From assembly GCA_033439685.1 (NCBI GenBank), contig JAUEDM010000001.1, forward strand, positions 7,006,001-7,070,000: a stretch of DNA of 64,000 nt, in the 5' to 3' direction. The stretch comes from Apodospora peruviana (taxonomy: Eukaryota > Ascomycota > Sordariomycetes > Sordariales > Lasiosphaeriaceae). The first letter of the stretch is position 1, and each line of letters opens with the position of its first letter. The translations under genes and the position numbers were made by a program. The notes under the pieces were generated by a model. It searched no databases, had not been told where the DNA came from, and saw only the letters and a program-made list of their open reading frames with translations. This document shows, piece by piece, positions 1 through 11,340 of this stretch.

Positions 1-418
1 GTGACAAGGCTTGGGATCTAGTGGGTTATATACTGCATGGGCCCAGGCCATGACACGGTAGGTAATTTTCCCGTACAAGTACCATACTGTCTACCTACAA
101 GTAAGATACCCGTGCCATTCTTCGGTCCCGCCCTTGGAATGACGATGCTGCGGAGCTACCCCGCGCGCCGATACCGACCGGGGCGATGAGGATACTGACA
201 CTAAAGTGGACTCATCCGGCCCAGACCGGAATGGACCCGTACTACAACTATCGGTATAACCATCCCCTTCCTCAAAATAAACTGTTCGAGATAATTCTCC
301 AACACACGTCTTTTTTCCACTCTGTTGCTACTCCTCAAAGAACCCGGTTCCATTAAGATTTGAAAGTCCGGATCCATTATTACAGCGGTCTTAAACCCGA
401 GTTACAACAACAGAACTC
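1..418. other. Left-edge intergenic / promoter region
   Basis: No coding region is supported here. The sequence carries TAGGTA-type motifs (about 57-67 and 91-97) and leads into the ATG at 419, so it probably includes the promoter and 5' leader of the PLP-enzyme gene that follows. Confidence 0.5.
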
Positions 419-1780
419 ATGGCCACCTCCGACTCCGGAGCCCCTGCCGCTCTGGCCGTGCCCGAGCACGATTCCCCGGCGGCCACCGTGCCGCCAGTCA
501 CGGGTCCGAATCAGCTAGCCGCGGCCTTTGGCAAGACGCTGTCTCTGGCGTCCCGCTCGGTCCACGCCGACGACTACATCAACAACCACCAGGCCGTCGC
601 GCCACCGCTACACGTGTCCACCACCTTCCGCTACTCTCGGAACCCAGATGACTTGAAGCAGTGGGATAACCACAACGTACATACTTTAAATTCCTCCTCT
701 ATTTCTCTCCATTACAAACACTAACACTCATAAAAGCCCGCCGCACCATATGACTCGCACATGTACTCGCGCGACAGCGCGCCCAACACAACGCGCCTGG
801 AAGCGATCCTGACCTCGGTGCTGGGCGGACCAGCCCTAACCTACGCGTCCGGGCTCGCGGCCTTCCACGCCATGATGGTCTTCCTCAACCCCAAACGCAT
901 CGCCATCGGCGGCGGCTACCACGGCTGCCACGGCGTGATCAAGGTCCTGCACAAGCTCAACGGCCTCGAGCAGCTCGAGATCGAGGACGACGCCGACCTG
1001 GCCCGCCTACAAAAGGGCGACATCATCCACGTCGAGACCCCGCTCAACCCGACCGGCGAGGCCCGCGACCTGGCCTACTACCGCCGCAAGGCCGACGAGC
1101 TAGGCTGCTACCTGACCGTCGACGCCACCTTCGCCCCGCCGCCGCTCCAAAACCCCTTCGAGTTCGGCGTCGACGTCGTGATGCACAGCGGGACCAAGTA
1201 CTTTGGCGGCCACAGCGACATGCTGAGCGGCGTGCTGGCGGTGCGGCCGGACCGCGCGGGCGGATGGATGCAGGGCCTGCGCGAGGAGAGGCTCGTCATC
1301 GGCGGCGTGATGGGCAGTCTCGAGGGCTGGTTGGGCGTGCGCAGTCTGCGGACGCTTGAGCTGCGCGTGACGAGGCAAAGCGAGAGCGCGCAGCGCTTGG
1401 TCGACTGGCTGTCCTCCGAGGTGAACGGGGGTAAGGGTTTGGTCTCCGAGACGGTGCTTAAGCTCCAGCACGCCTCGCTGCAGCCTGAGGCGGCGGATGA
1501 GACATCGTGGCTGCGGAAGCAGATGCCCAACGGTTTTGGGCCAGTCTTTTCGATTTGGATGAAGTCGGAGGAGCTCGCCAAGCGGTTGCCGAGCAAGCTG
1601 CACCTGTTCCAGCACGCCACGAGTCTTGGTGGCGTCGAGAGTCTGATCGAGTGGCGTGCCATGACGGACAAGAGCGTCGACAGGAAGCTGCTGCGGGTAA
1701 GCATCGGCGTGGAAGGGTGGGAGGATTTGAGGGATGATTTGCTGCAGGGCTTCCAGGCGTTGAAGGACGAGCTAGCTTAG
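419..1780 (+). CDS. Cystathionine gamma-synthase/lyase-family PLP enzyme
   Basis: Two exons, 419-676 and 737-1780, joined in phase 0 across a 60-nt intron (GTACAT donor, CTAAC branch near 721, AG at 735-736), give 433 residues. Splicing restores the family's YSR substrate/phosphate-binding motif (Tyr96, Arg98) just after the junction; without it the first exon runs into a stop. The motif SGTKYFGGHSD places the likely PLP-Schiff-base lysine at Lys240, and YHGCHG near residue 147 is the expected aromatic stacking region. The family acts in transsulfuration and methionine/cysteine interconversion in the cytosol. The protein resembles the less-studied yeast YHR112C type more than canonical CYS3 or STR2, so the exact reaction (gamma-synthase, gamma-lyase or beta-lyase) is not decided. 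Fold assignment is secure; specificity is inferred. Confidence 0.9.
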
Positions 1781-2152
1781 TTGTGCCCAGGGAGGCGATC
1801 GATGGCCGGGCTCAAATATAAGATATAATATACCATGGAGATATAGACGGGACAACAAAACACTCGTGGTGATTAGTCGGACAACAAACTTTGATGAAGT
1901 TGAACCCTCCCAAAACTCCGAATACTCTGTCGGCCCGATTCCTTTCCCAACGCCGATTTTTAAAGCACTTGGAGCCAGTAAATAATACAAGGCCATGAAA
2001 AGGTGTGCCCGTCCACATGTCTATCCGAACCCGTCATAGCCTTGTCTTTGTAATAAAGCAGCCAAATTTTCAAAGGGTCGAACCAAGGACTCGTCATGAC
2101 GGAAAGAGTTAAGTAAAAATACAAAACACTGTCTCAGGAAAGAAGATCGTTT
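1781..2152. other. Convergent intergenic spacer
   Basis: The spacer between two convergent genes holds presumptive 3' untranslated sequence of both. No additional coding region is supported. Confidence 0.5.
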
Positions 2153-3052
2153 TTATCCCGTAGCCTCCTGCAGCAACTCCGTCACCGACACTGCGCGGTA
2201 CCCCCTCTTCTTCATCTCGGGGAGCACCCGGCTCAGCATCGGCGGCGTCCAGCTCCTCCGATCATGGCAGATAATAATCCCACCAGGACTCAGCATGCTC
2301 AGGATGTGCCGTACATTCAACCAAGACCACGAGATCTGCGCGTCGTGCGGGTAGATGCTCCCCAGCACGAGATGGTAATCGAGCCCGCGCACGAGCGTGC
2401 GCATCCGATCGCTAAAGAACCCGGACCCCGGCCGAAAATACTTTTGCTTCTTCGAGGACTGCGTCGCGTCGTCCGCGGAGCCGGGCGCGGTCCTGTTCTC
2501 GGCGGCGTACGCATCACTGATCAACTTTTGGACAGCTAGTATCTGTTGTCTGAGTTCGGCGTCACTCAAATCGCGGGCGGGCTCGTCGTGCATCCCGTGG
2601 TTGCCCAGCTCGTGGCCACCACGAATAATTTCTCGCAAAATATGCTCGCGCCCGGGCACCTGGCCGCCAATCACGAAAAATGTCGCATGGGCCGAGTGCG
2701 CGTCTAATAGAGAGAGAATGTCGCGCGTATGGTCCGAGGGGGCGTCGTCTATGGTCAGCGCAACCAGCTTCTTGGAGGGAGGCAGCCACAGGCGCCAGAG
2801 CACATCGGTCCAGCGGTGCGCGAGGTGGCGGATCACGCCCGACGGCGGCTTGTAGATGACATAGAACGGGAGGACGAGGAGGAGGATGAGCAGAAGAAGC
2901 AAAAAGAGCAGCGCCATGCGGCCGCGACGCGCCCGGAGGCGGAGGTGCCTGCTCGGGAGCCGGAGGAGCGCGCGGGGCAGGCGCAACAACAGCATTACAG
3001 CATGCGTGTGACGCGCAAGGCTGCGACGACGGAAATTGATTGTCGTTTCCAA
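2153..3052 (-). CDS. Membrane-anchored polysaccharide (chitin) deacetylase
   Basis: A single exon encodes 299 residues. An Arg-rich N-terminus is followed by a Leu-rich transmembrane segment (about residues 47-64), so the enzyme is probably a type II membrane protein with its catalytic domain in the secretory lumen or cell wall. NodB-homology motifs appear in order: TIDDAPS (100-106, metal and base aspartates), GNHGMH (150-155, metal histidines), RPGSGFFS (207-214) and IICHD (260-264). This is the carbohydrate esterase 4 / polysaccharide deacetylase pattern, which removes acetyl groups from chitin or related N-acetylglucosamine polymers. The usual TFDDGP form is replaced by TIDDAPS. The first ATG is used; a later Met at residue 46 would still keep the membrane segment. 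Confidence 0.85.
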   Translation of the reverse strand: METTINFRRRSLARHTHAVMLLLRLPRALLRLPSRHLRLRARRGRMALLFLLLLLILLLVLPFYVIYKPPSGVIRHLAHRWTDVLWRLWLPPSKKLVALTIDDAPSDHTRDILSLLDAHSAHATFFVIGGQVPGREHILREIIRGGHELGNHGMHDEPARDLSDAELRQQILAVQKLISDAYAAENRTAPGSADDATQSSKKQKYFRPGSGFFSDRMRTLVRGLDYHLVLGSIYPHDAQISWSWLNVRHILSMLSPGGIIICHDRRSWTPPMLSRVLPEMKKRGYRAVSVTELLQEATG

Positions 3053-3939
3053 ATTCGTAAATGAGATTTTTGGCTGCTACAAGAGGTCATTGCCATGGTG
3101 CTTTGTTCTCTCGTGAAAAGTTCAAGGAGGATTCCCCCGGGTGGTGTTGGGGACGACTCACGAATTGGAAAAAACGGGAGGCAGTTGACGACGGGAAATG
3201 ATGATAATACCTACCTAGGTAGTCATAATACTACCGGTTTCCGGTTGATTAGGCGGCTTTGATAGGGGATATCGATTATCGGTGATAGCCTGAGCCGTCC
3301 CGCAGCGATGCTGCTGGTTGGTTCCTGCTGGGCCTTGGCTTGTGTAACGGTCGCGCTCCTGCCCACTTTGCTGCTTGCAAGGATGGAGTAGATACCCCAA
3401 CCCTCCGCAAAACCGACCCCTTAAACGTGAAATAGGGGGATAGTAAAGTAAACAACACCCGCATTTGGTTATAAGTATATGACGGGACAGGGCAACATGG
3501 TATGACATCCAAAGCCTAACAAACTGACATGAACAGGGAGTCAGTATCAAGATACTTCGGCGATCACTCTAGCTACGGTAAATCCATATCGTAACCGCTA
3601 CTTTACAATTAGGTTTACATCTAACCGCTCTTGAACGGCACTGGTTTTGTTAGATACCGAATATTGACCGTCAACAATTATTTGCCCAGATAGCAAAGTT
3701 TGGCTGCATGACCGCAGGAGATACAGAGCTGTATGGAATACAGACCCTGTAGGTAGTCAGAAGAGGTGATCAGCCCAAGTATATGAACGCGCAACTACTA
3801 CTGCCCAAAATCATATGTCAGTTATTACATCAACTCAATTCCATAGTTGTTGTATTTCCATCCTAAAACAGACAAAAAGTCAACTATACAGAGTAACCAA
3901 AAGTGCTCAACTAATCCATCAACCACTACACCAACGGCT
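3053..3939. other. Intergenic region with 12-bp palindrome
   Basis: Upstream of the deacetylase and of the small gene at 3940. No coding region is supported. It contains the perfect palindrome CTACCTAGGTAG at 3211-3222. Confidence 0.5.
3211..3222. repeat. Perfect 12-bp palindrome CTACCTAGGTAG
   Basis: The 12 bases are identical to their reverse complement. Related TAGGTA/TACCTA elements occur in other intergenic regions of the window. The site lies about 160 bp upstream of the deacetylase ATG. A regulatory role is only inferred. Confidence 0.6.
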
Positions 3940-4371
3940 ATGTCTTATCTACCGGATGATGGATCAAGTCCTGGATCAGCGGAAAGGTCGTCATATCACG
4001 CAGCCGCCAGAATGGAAGCCCAGTTTGATCAGATAGCAACAGAGGCCGCAGCCGCCAGGCAGGCGGCCCTCCTCGAAATTGTGTCAAGGGGCCACGACAT
4101 CGACTGGATGGAATTCAAGCTTGCCGAATGGACGCACCTAAAGGGCACCAAAAACTACACAATGTGGAGGATATTCATTGACGCCTTTATGAAAGATTCA
4201 GGATGGGAAAAGGGCAAGAAACTCACTCCCAAGAGTGACTACATGCTCGCAGGACGAATCGCAGCAGTCATTACCGAACATGTCGTTCACCTATTCAGCG
4301 ATGGAGGTGGTACACAAACCCTCGAGAACTTTGCGGATTTTCTATCAAAGGAATCGAGACAGATCCCGTAG
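3940..4371 (+). CDS. Small hypothetical protein (143 aa)
   Basis: An intron-free open frame of 143 residues starts at ATG 3940 (MSYLPDDG). An in-frame upstream ATG at 3847 would add 31 residues of low-complexity sequence and looks less likely. The N-terminus is Ser/Ala-rich; the C-terminal two thirds looks like a folded, helical, charged domain (DWMEFKLAEWTHLKGTKNY, then GWEKGKKLTPKSDYML). I do not recognise the family and see no signal peptide, membrane segment or catalytic motif. It lies tail-to-tail with the endopolyphosphatase gene, 187 bp away. It could be a lineage-specific gene; codon and residue use look protein-like, but expression is unproven. Confidence 0.5.
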   Translation: MSYLPDDGSSPGSAERSSYHAAARMEAQFDQIATEAAAARQAALLEIVSRGHDIDWMEFKLAEWTHLKGTKNYTMWRIFIDAFMKDSGWEKGKKLTPKSDYMLAGRIAAVITEHVVHLFSDGGGTQTLENFADFLSKESRQIP

Positions 4372-4558
4372 GTCCGCTAGGATTGACGACAATCTGTGAT
4401 GGTGGCCGTTACTCAACCCTAACTGTTCCGTAGTTGAGAGACAAGAGAGCAATAAATAAAGTTGAAATTCACTATGCTGACCATGAACTCCAATGCCATG
4501 CAACCAAGTGCTAAAACGCAGAGCAATACATAATGCTGTTAAAATCCAGCCAACCAAC

Positions 4559-6776
4559 TCAGTCACGAGCGAATTTCTTCAAATCCCTCCTCTCCACCGT
4601 CCCAACAAACGCATGATTCAAGAAATGCAGCCATGTCTTGTTATGCTTCTTTGTCTTCTTCTTTTTCTTCTTGTCTTTACCCCCCTTGGCCCCCTTTCCA
4701 TGCTTCTTTTTCTTCTTGTCGTCGACTTCGAACTCGCTGTCCTCGTCATCATCAGACTCCGCATCCGAGTCATCAGTATCGTCATCCTCCACTTCAAACT
4801 CATCAACATCTCCGTCCCCATCCTCATCCTCAACCTGATCCGAGATGGCATTAACAGACGACTTCTTAGTCTTCTGTCCTATCCTGTATGCCAGATCGAC
4901 AAAACTGTTGACGGTCAAGTCACCCAGCCTATAGATCTTGTCCTCGAATGTACTGTATTCCACTTCAAAGTGGAAGTCCCTCGGCTGTGGTTCTGGATTC
5001 TTTGGTTTCTTGTCGCCATGTTTACCCCGACGCCAGCGCAGGAGCCAGTCAGTAAACGACTCCAGCAGGGAAAACTCGTCATTTTCTTTTGGCGAAATGG
5101 ATTGATCTTCAAGAGTCAGGTTGTTGATGAACGTCAAGTTGGCGAAATATTGGGTATAACCCGTGAGACTAAGCGTCTGTGCAGAATAGGCGGGGCCGGG
5201 AGGTGACGACTTTGATGGCGGATCGGGTATGACCAGTTTAGGGTCCTTCGGCTTTTTGTCCTTCGGTTTCTTGTGTTTCGGTTTCTTCTTCGACTTGTCC
5301 TGCTTTGATTTCGATTCCGTCACAAGGGAATCGGAGAGGTCCCGCAGAACCAAGTGTTTCTGGGCGTCGTCTGCTTGCACAGGAGGCTGCTTGAATGCGT
5401 CCTTCCAGAGAGGTGTGCTTTCCAGCCCAGATATGTTGTACTCGAACACTCGCAGTGATGGAAAATAGGTTGGTACGATGCTTGGGCTGACAAAAGATAG
5501 CTGGTACCGCTCGCCCCAGACGTCCTTCTTGGCCTTTTTGCCCTTCTTTTTCTTCTTCTTGCTCTTATCCTCGCCTAGATCGTCGGGCTTGCCAGCAAAA
5601 ACAGGCGGGCGGTTGAGTTTCGACCAGTTATCACGCAGTTCATGAAGATAATCGGTAGCCGACTCAATCGATAGCTCATCCTCCATTACTTCGCGCGTGC
5701 TGAACGCATCGTTTGTAGGATCCGACAACAAAGCCATGTCAATATCCCTCGTGTCCTGTAGCAGGAAGTGGTCGATATTCATGTGACCGTAGAGGCCAAT
5801 GACGACCACGTCCCGAAATTGTCGGAGCCAGAGCGTGTATTTCTGCCAGCAAGGCTCAGACCACAGCTGCTTGCTATCTGTTCGTGCCGGGGGAACGTGC
5901 CCCATCAAAATCGCCTTCATGCCGCGCTCGCGCATGAACTGCAGCTGGATCCGTAGCCACTCGAGTTGTTTATATCCCGGTTCGGACGGCTTCGCACAAT
6001 CGTCAACACCGGCATTACGGTCAAAGAAGTAGAGTGTATTGAGGCTGAAAACGGCGAGTCGGCCGGGAATCACTTCGACATAGAACCAGCCACCAAACTC
6101 GAAAGAGTGGCGCTGCTCCTCGGGGATGAAGCGCCGCCATACATCCGTGTAGTATTTAAGCCACTTGTTGGGACCCGGCATCATGATATTGTGCGGGAGG
6201 ATATCGTTGTTGCCAAACGTCGGCACAACAGGAATTACGAGCCCGCGGTCTGCGGTGGCGTCACCGAGGATGTTGGCGAACTTGTCGGCAACATATCGAT
6301 TACTGTCGAGGACTTGGGCCTGAGTACGTGGGATCTCCTCATCGCTGTCGTGCCGCGCGCTGTCGCCAGTCCACACGATAAAGTCGATCTGGTCTCTGAG
6401 GTTCACGGCGATCCAGTCAAAGGTCGCATTCACGAGCGCGTAGGGTGCATCACAGTCGGAAGCCTCGGTGCCATATGTGCCCGCCGAGCCGTTCCCTCGG
6501 TGGCAAGCGTCCTCTTCGGCGGTGGAAGAATGCGGCTTGTAGAAGCTATCGGGGTGTAGGTCTTTTTGGACGAAGAGAGATGGATTAGCGGTGATAGGCC
6601 GGTAATCATGGCTGACGGACGACACAAAACGCACCAGTTATATGCAGGAACCTGCCGTGCAGCTTTCGCGGGGAAGCAGCCCGGAATGCAGGCGCTGTTC
6701 CTGAGGCGAAACCCAGCGGGCTGGCAATGACACCATAGCACAGCAGTGTCAGGCCCAGAATGCGCTGAAGAGCCAT
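4559..6776 (-). CDS. PPN1: Vacuolar endopolyphosphatase
   Basis: Two exons, 6776-6635 and 6561-4559, joined across a 73-nt intron (GTGCGT donor, GCTAATC branch, AG at 6563-6562), give 714 residues. The junction rebuilds HITDLHPD (45-52), the first metallophosphoesterase motif. The rest of the active site follows: GDSARHD (113-119), GNND (164-167), GHVPP (268-272) and GHMN (306-309). A hydrophobic N-terminus (residues 2-22) fits a signal anchor for vacuolar delivery. The family cleaves long inorganic polyphosphate chains internally. Three lysine-rich tracts (about 381-393, 465-493, 657-690) and a strongly acidic stretch (about 616-657) decorate the C-terminal half. Catalytic residues appear intact. 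Assignment to PPN1 rests on motif order, length and the start-proximal DLHPD sequence. Confidence 0.93.
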
Positions 6777-8123
6777 CGAGAAAGACGAGAACGGTGCCTC
6801 CGGGCGTGCGTTCTGGTTGAACAAGTCTTTACATAGTAGGTTGTATTGCGCGGCGAGAAAGCACGGTGGACAGACTAAAGCCGGGGGTTCAAGTGAAAGA
6901 AAGTTCAATTTTAAAGATGGTTTCGGGGGGCCGGGCCTAGTTCTAGACCCTGACTAACGAAGCGGTCAAGACGTGGCACTGTCAGCCCCAGAATTGGACC
7001 GATGACGTATCCGTATCAGGACGGCAGATCCTTTTGATATAAAGCGAGATTCTGTCAAGCATACGGTGTTGTAGGGCCTTTTCATTTTTAAAGCACAAGA
7101 AGCCCAGAAATGCACAAACATTTTGATTTGGAAAGTTGCCTAACAAGTCGTGTGCCACACTCTCTGATTTCGTGCAAACATGAAGATTCACATGGCCGCT
7201 TCGTCGTCGCACGTTGGAGTGTACATATGTGTACCTACCGGTAGTTAGGAACCTGGGCCTGCCATATCCAACCGCCGGGATTAACGGTTCGCGGCAGGCT
7301 CACATAAATACAGTTGGGAACTTGTGGCCAATATACGTCGAGTATCGTCCCCGGTGGGTTCTTTACCCACCAAAGGCTTCAGTCTGTCACCTGCCAGAGA
7401 TGAGTATGTGCGCGATTGTAACGCTCAGAGAGCACCTGGACAAAAATTGTCGACCCCACTTGTCGTCGTTGGAAGGGACGGATGACTTCTACTGCTGCAG
7501 AAGCGATTCCTTTGCAGTCACTTAGTCAGACTTGTTTCAGAAGCGCCTACCCTAATCTATTGAATTTAAACAGGATTGAATGTTAGGTTGGTGTCAGCGG
7601 CTTTTGGGCCGTGCGGAACAGAGCACCAGGTGGACCACAGAGCACAGTATCAGCGCGGAGATGCCGCACTAACTCGCACTGTCTGTCTATATCACTGAAA
7701 AAAATTGCGTAAGTTCTCAAACCTCTTTTCTTCTTCACATAAAAACTATCGCAACATTACTGCATCTAGGATTTAGCTACTACCCCACAGTCCTATGATT
7801 CCTCTTTACTTGTTGCAAGATTGAGTAGCCGTGAGTTTGAGGGAATTCTGAGCGCAATTTTATTGCCAATGAGGCTTTCCCATGAAGATCGGAAACATTC
7901 TTATTCCCTTTGTAATCTGCAGCCCGCCGCCCCTAAATGGAACGGGAGATGGTGGTTTTTACTTTGCATTTTGCCTTGCGGATACTTAGCAAGGTAGTAA
8001 CTGCTTCGATGGCTGGTGTGTGGAGGACATGGCCACTCGCGACTTCTGTGTCTGGCCTCGTGAGGTGACATAACGTCCGATTCTTGTGATCGCGCCTGCA
8101 TCACCATCAAGACGACGGCAACC

Positions 8124-8144
8124 CTAAGTACCTAAGGTACTTAG
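8124..8144. repeat. Inverted repeat, 10-bp arms with 1-nt centre
   Basis: CTAAGTACCT is followed by one base and then AGGTACTTAG, a perfect inverted repeat apart from the central base. It belongs to the same TACCTA/TAGGTA motif group seen elsewhere between genes. Confidence 0.7.
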
Positions 8145-8237
8145 CTCTCCAAGCGAGGAGAGCGACTAACATCGCATTTCGTGCCTTCTTCCTCGAGGAA
8201 GATTGGGGTCAGAGTCCCCACTCCCAAAATACTATAA

Positions 8238-8256
8238 CCCCCCCCCCCCCCCCCCT
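8238..8256. repeat. Poly-C homopolymer (19 C)
   Basis: An uninterrupted run of 19 cytosines on the + strand in non-coding sequence. Length in the real genome may differ because such tracts are prone to sequencing error and replication slippage. Confidence 0.8.
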
Positions 8257-10578
8257 TTTCGGATTCGATTCCTTTCCTTCTCTCAATTTCTCGGCTGTGG
8301 AAATTGGGCTTGAGAAGACGACGACGATGAGTAAGGTAGCAAGCAATGCCATTATTTTTGGACCATATCAGGATAGGTAGCAGATCGCCATGATCAGTCT
8401 CCAAGTTCCTTCACCTTCAGTTGCCGTTCTTGTGTTTACGCCATTTTCCTACATCATGCACAGCGTCTCGCGTCGTGGATAATATAGTGGTGTCTCGCAC
8501 GGAAAACTAATTGGTTGGCACAGACGACGATATGTTGTGGAAGGGTTGGGGCATTTACAGGACCTGCTGTGCAACCCAGATGTTATCGTCCATGTGACTC
8601 GCCGGCTCAACCCTCCTTTCCTTATCTCACTTGTCGATCATGGATGCTCTCAGACAAACCAATTTAGCACTTCGGTTATGTACTAGAGACGAGAGCAATC
8701 GAAGACATGAATAACCAGTTTACTAGGTATGTAACCCATCTTCAAGTTCAATAACGTTATACGTATTTGCTCCCCCATTATTTCTTGGCGGGACGACAGA
8801 GAACCTGGACCGGTTAAATTACCAAGCTGAGATAAGTTATAATGGTGAGAGAGTTCCGGTCCTCATCAGGGATATGCTTAACTCGACGCGCTTCAGAGAG
8901 CTGCCAGGGCCAGGAGATATGAAGGATTCAACGTAACTACCTGATGAGCGGTAGGTAGCTCTCTTGTTAGCCCTTACAGGGGATGATATCGTAACCTGCC
9001 GATAAAGATTAGTTACAGCCTCAAGTATGCTGTGTCATTTGTGCTGTATCGGGAAGGTTAGTTGGAAGAGTTGAAATATTGTCGGTTTCGTTCAAGAAAT
9101 GGCATAGCAAATATCGCTGGTATCATGGAATAGTCTACAGATATAAGAGGATGGTAGTTGTGACGGGCTGAGCCCTGGTGCCGCCTCGGCGACCCTCGGC
9201 ATGGAGCCCAGGACCACGGCGGCGAGGCAGCGCCCCACCGGCGACCCCTGAACGAAGCCATTCCCAGAAACGACAAGCACCTACACGGACCACAACACTA
9301 AACCACAACCAGACCCATGGCGGCTCTAGAACCTTCTGTCTTGCGCAGATGTGTACAGTTGGAGGTTGTCTTCCCACGAGACTTCCTTTCTTTTCCTCTT
9401 TTTCCTCATGTTCTGCGTCTTCGTAGAGTAGGCCTAGCTAGTTGCAATACACTGCCTTGCCCGTTACAGTAGTCGCTGATATAAAGATGTAAACAGGGCA
9501 AAGACATCTACTCGTGTTATGATACCTCTGCCGGAATCTAAAACCTTGGCGCGGATGTGACGACACGCACATAAAGCAATGGGACAAAGCCACAGTAAAC
9601 TATAGTGGTATTCGTGGAATACTAAGCTAAGGAGCGAAGGAAAGAAAGAAGTAAATACAAAGTAGAGAATAGAAGAATATATGGTGGTGTGGGCGCACGG
9701 GCCATACGTTAGTTAACCCCGCATGCCTGCCTGCCAGTCAGTCAGGGTCACGTGCCTTGAGCAGGCGCCATGACACTGGTATGGATAGAAAACGACTTTC
9801 ATATGTTAATACATGACCTTATATTCATTTTATTAAAAGGGAGATTTTAATCTAGCTAGTAATTGTGCCGACTTTCTATAATAGGTTTTAAGTGTCCTGT
9901 AAAATGAAGCTTAGGTTGTGACGACGGCTAGTGGTGGGCTAGGAATGACCCTAACCTTGGAAACCCCGCATCGCCGCAGACATTTGGGAGAGACGCGTCG
10001 GAGACGCGTACCTTTCACTCTTTTTGTCTTTTTTTCCTTAAAGTAGAATCTTCGTTCGTAGAGCCAATTGAACAGCTATCACGCCTTGAATCGCTGGCCG
10101 TGACATAGGTTATGTATTAAGATGTAAAGGCATTCTCTTGTCTAGACCAGGACCTAGAAATGTAACTCGTTAAAGTCTTCAATCCCGGCAGAGGTATAGA
10201 GACAAGCGTCAGTAATTTCATCTCGGTATATCTTATCGCTACATCCAGGAGCTGAATACACGAAATTGAAGGGCTATTTCAACAAAACTAGGTGTTTATT
10301 TCGATTCCACATGCCATGCACATCGAGTCGTCCTCTCCCATGGGTAAAGCCCATCCCAGTAGCAGTAAACGGCTAGCGTACCATGACCTAAAGAACCGGA
10401 AACTCAAGAGACACGAGATCTAGGTGGTCTATATAAAGACAAAAATGCATATGCCAACATCCAAACCTATCTAAAAGAGCCACTAATGCCAATCCCCCAT
10501 ATCCCAAGTTTAAGAATACTTTCACGAAATCCATCTTCACAGATAGCCATCCCGACCAACTACTGTACAACCAACAAG

Positions 10579-11340
10579 TTAAGAAGTGAATTGCTCCCCA
10601 ACACCAACCAAAACAGACCCATCATCCCCCTCACGACCACCCGACACAGCGTTTCTACCATGAAGCAGCAGCAACGACGACGACTGCTGGCGCTGCTGCT
10701 CTTCAAAGGTAAGGGTATCCGATGGCAAAAACGTACACTCAGAACCCTTCCGCGCTTCCATCGAACCGGTACGGGCCACCGGGAGCATCACGTGGTGGTG
10801 GGAGTTCACCGGCGGTACTGATGGCTGCTGTCCTTGTAGTAGCAGCTGTTGCGACGACGACGACGGTGGTGGTGGTGACTGTATAAACCCCCAAGAGGAG
10901 CGCCATGGCATCAGCGGCATAGGCCAAGAAGACGACCGTCTCGTCTCGACGACATGGTGGTGGTGTGATGGTAGTAGGAGTAATTCCGACGACAAAGACG
11001 ATGATGATGACGACGACGATGATCTTGTGACGAGAAGTGGTGGAGCATCTGAAGGAACTGTAGCCGATATGGTCTTGGAAGAAGCGTCGTCTGAGGCTTG
11101 TAAGTGAACTGGTTTTTTTTTACAGTTCAAAGGTCAGCAACCGGGATAATAAACAAGGTGATTTGCTAAGATGTTAGTTTGGTGGGATGCCGATGACAGG
11201 GAGAGAGGTGAGCTGAAAAAGGAGTAGAATAAAGAAAACCCACCATTCAGCTTGCCTCGCTTTTTGTTTGCTATGATGGAAAGAGCTAAACCCCCGAAGA
11301 AGAGCAGGAGGATGCCCGCAGCAAGGCTGTGGCGTTTCAT
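10579..11340 (-). CDS. Doubtful small membrane protein, two exons
   Basis: A possible gene of 204 residues. Exon 1 (11340-11244) encodes a short basic start, a hydrophobic membrane segment (about residues 6-24) and NKKRGK. A GTGGGT donor at 11243 and an AG at 11098-11097 join it in phase 1 to exon 2 (11096-10579). Exon 2 encodes a low-complexity tail rich in Ser, His, Pro and Gln, with runs of nine Ser and four His. Intron length would be 146 nt. Support: the phases agree, the intron removes the stop, and the N-terminus looks like a signal anchor. Against: no family is recognised, the tail is simple-sequence, and reading-frame openness may follow from triplet repeats. It is the only gene candidate in a gene-poor stretch. 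Confidence 0.3.

Larger units (their letters stand above)
6777..10578. other. Long gene-poor region
   Basis: About 3.8 kb with no coding region I can support. Short open frames exist on both strands (for example 7214-7525 +, 8141-8404 - and 9178-9426 +), but none has a recognisable domain or splice partners. The region contains a 19-C homopolymer, a 10-bp-arm inverted repeat and scattered AT-rich runs. No transposase or reverse transcriptase remnant was seen. Confidence 0.5.

Noticed and set aside
1100..1704. Two minus-strand frames opposite the PLP-enzyme gene
   Set aside because: Shadow frames of a GC-rich exon; no independent evidence.
7214..7525. 103-codon plus-strand frame
   Set aside because: Irregular composition, no domain, no splice partners, in a gene-poor region.
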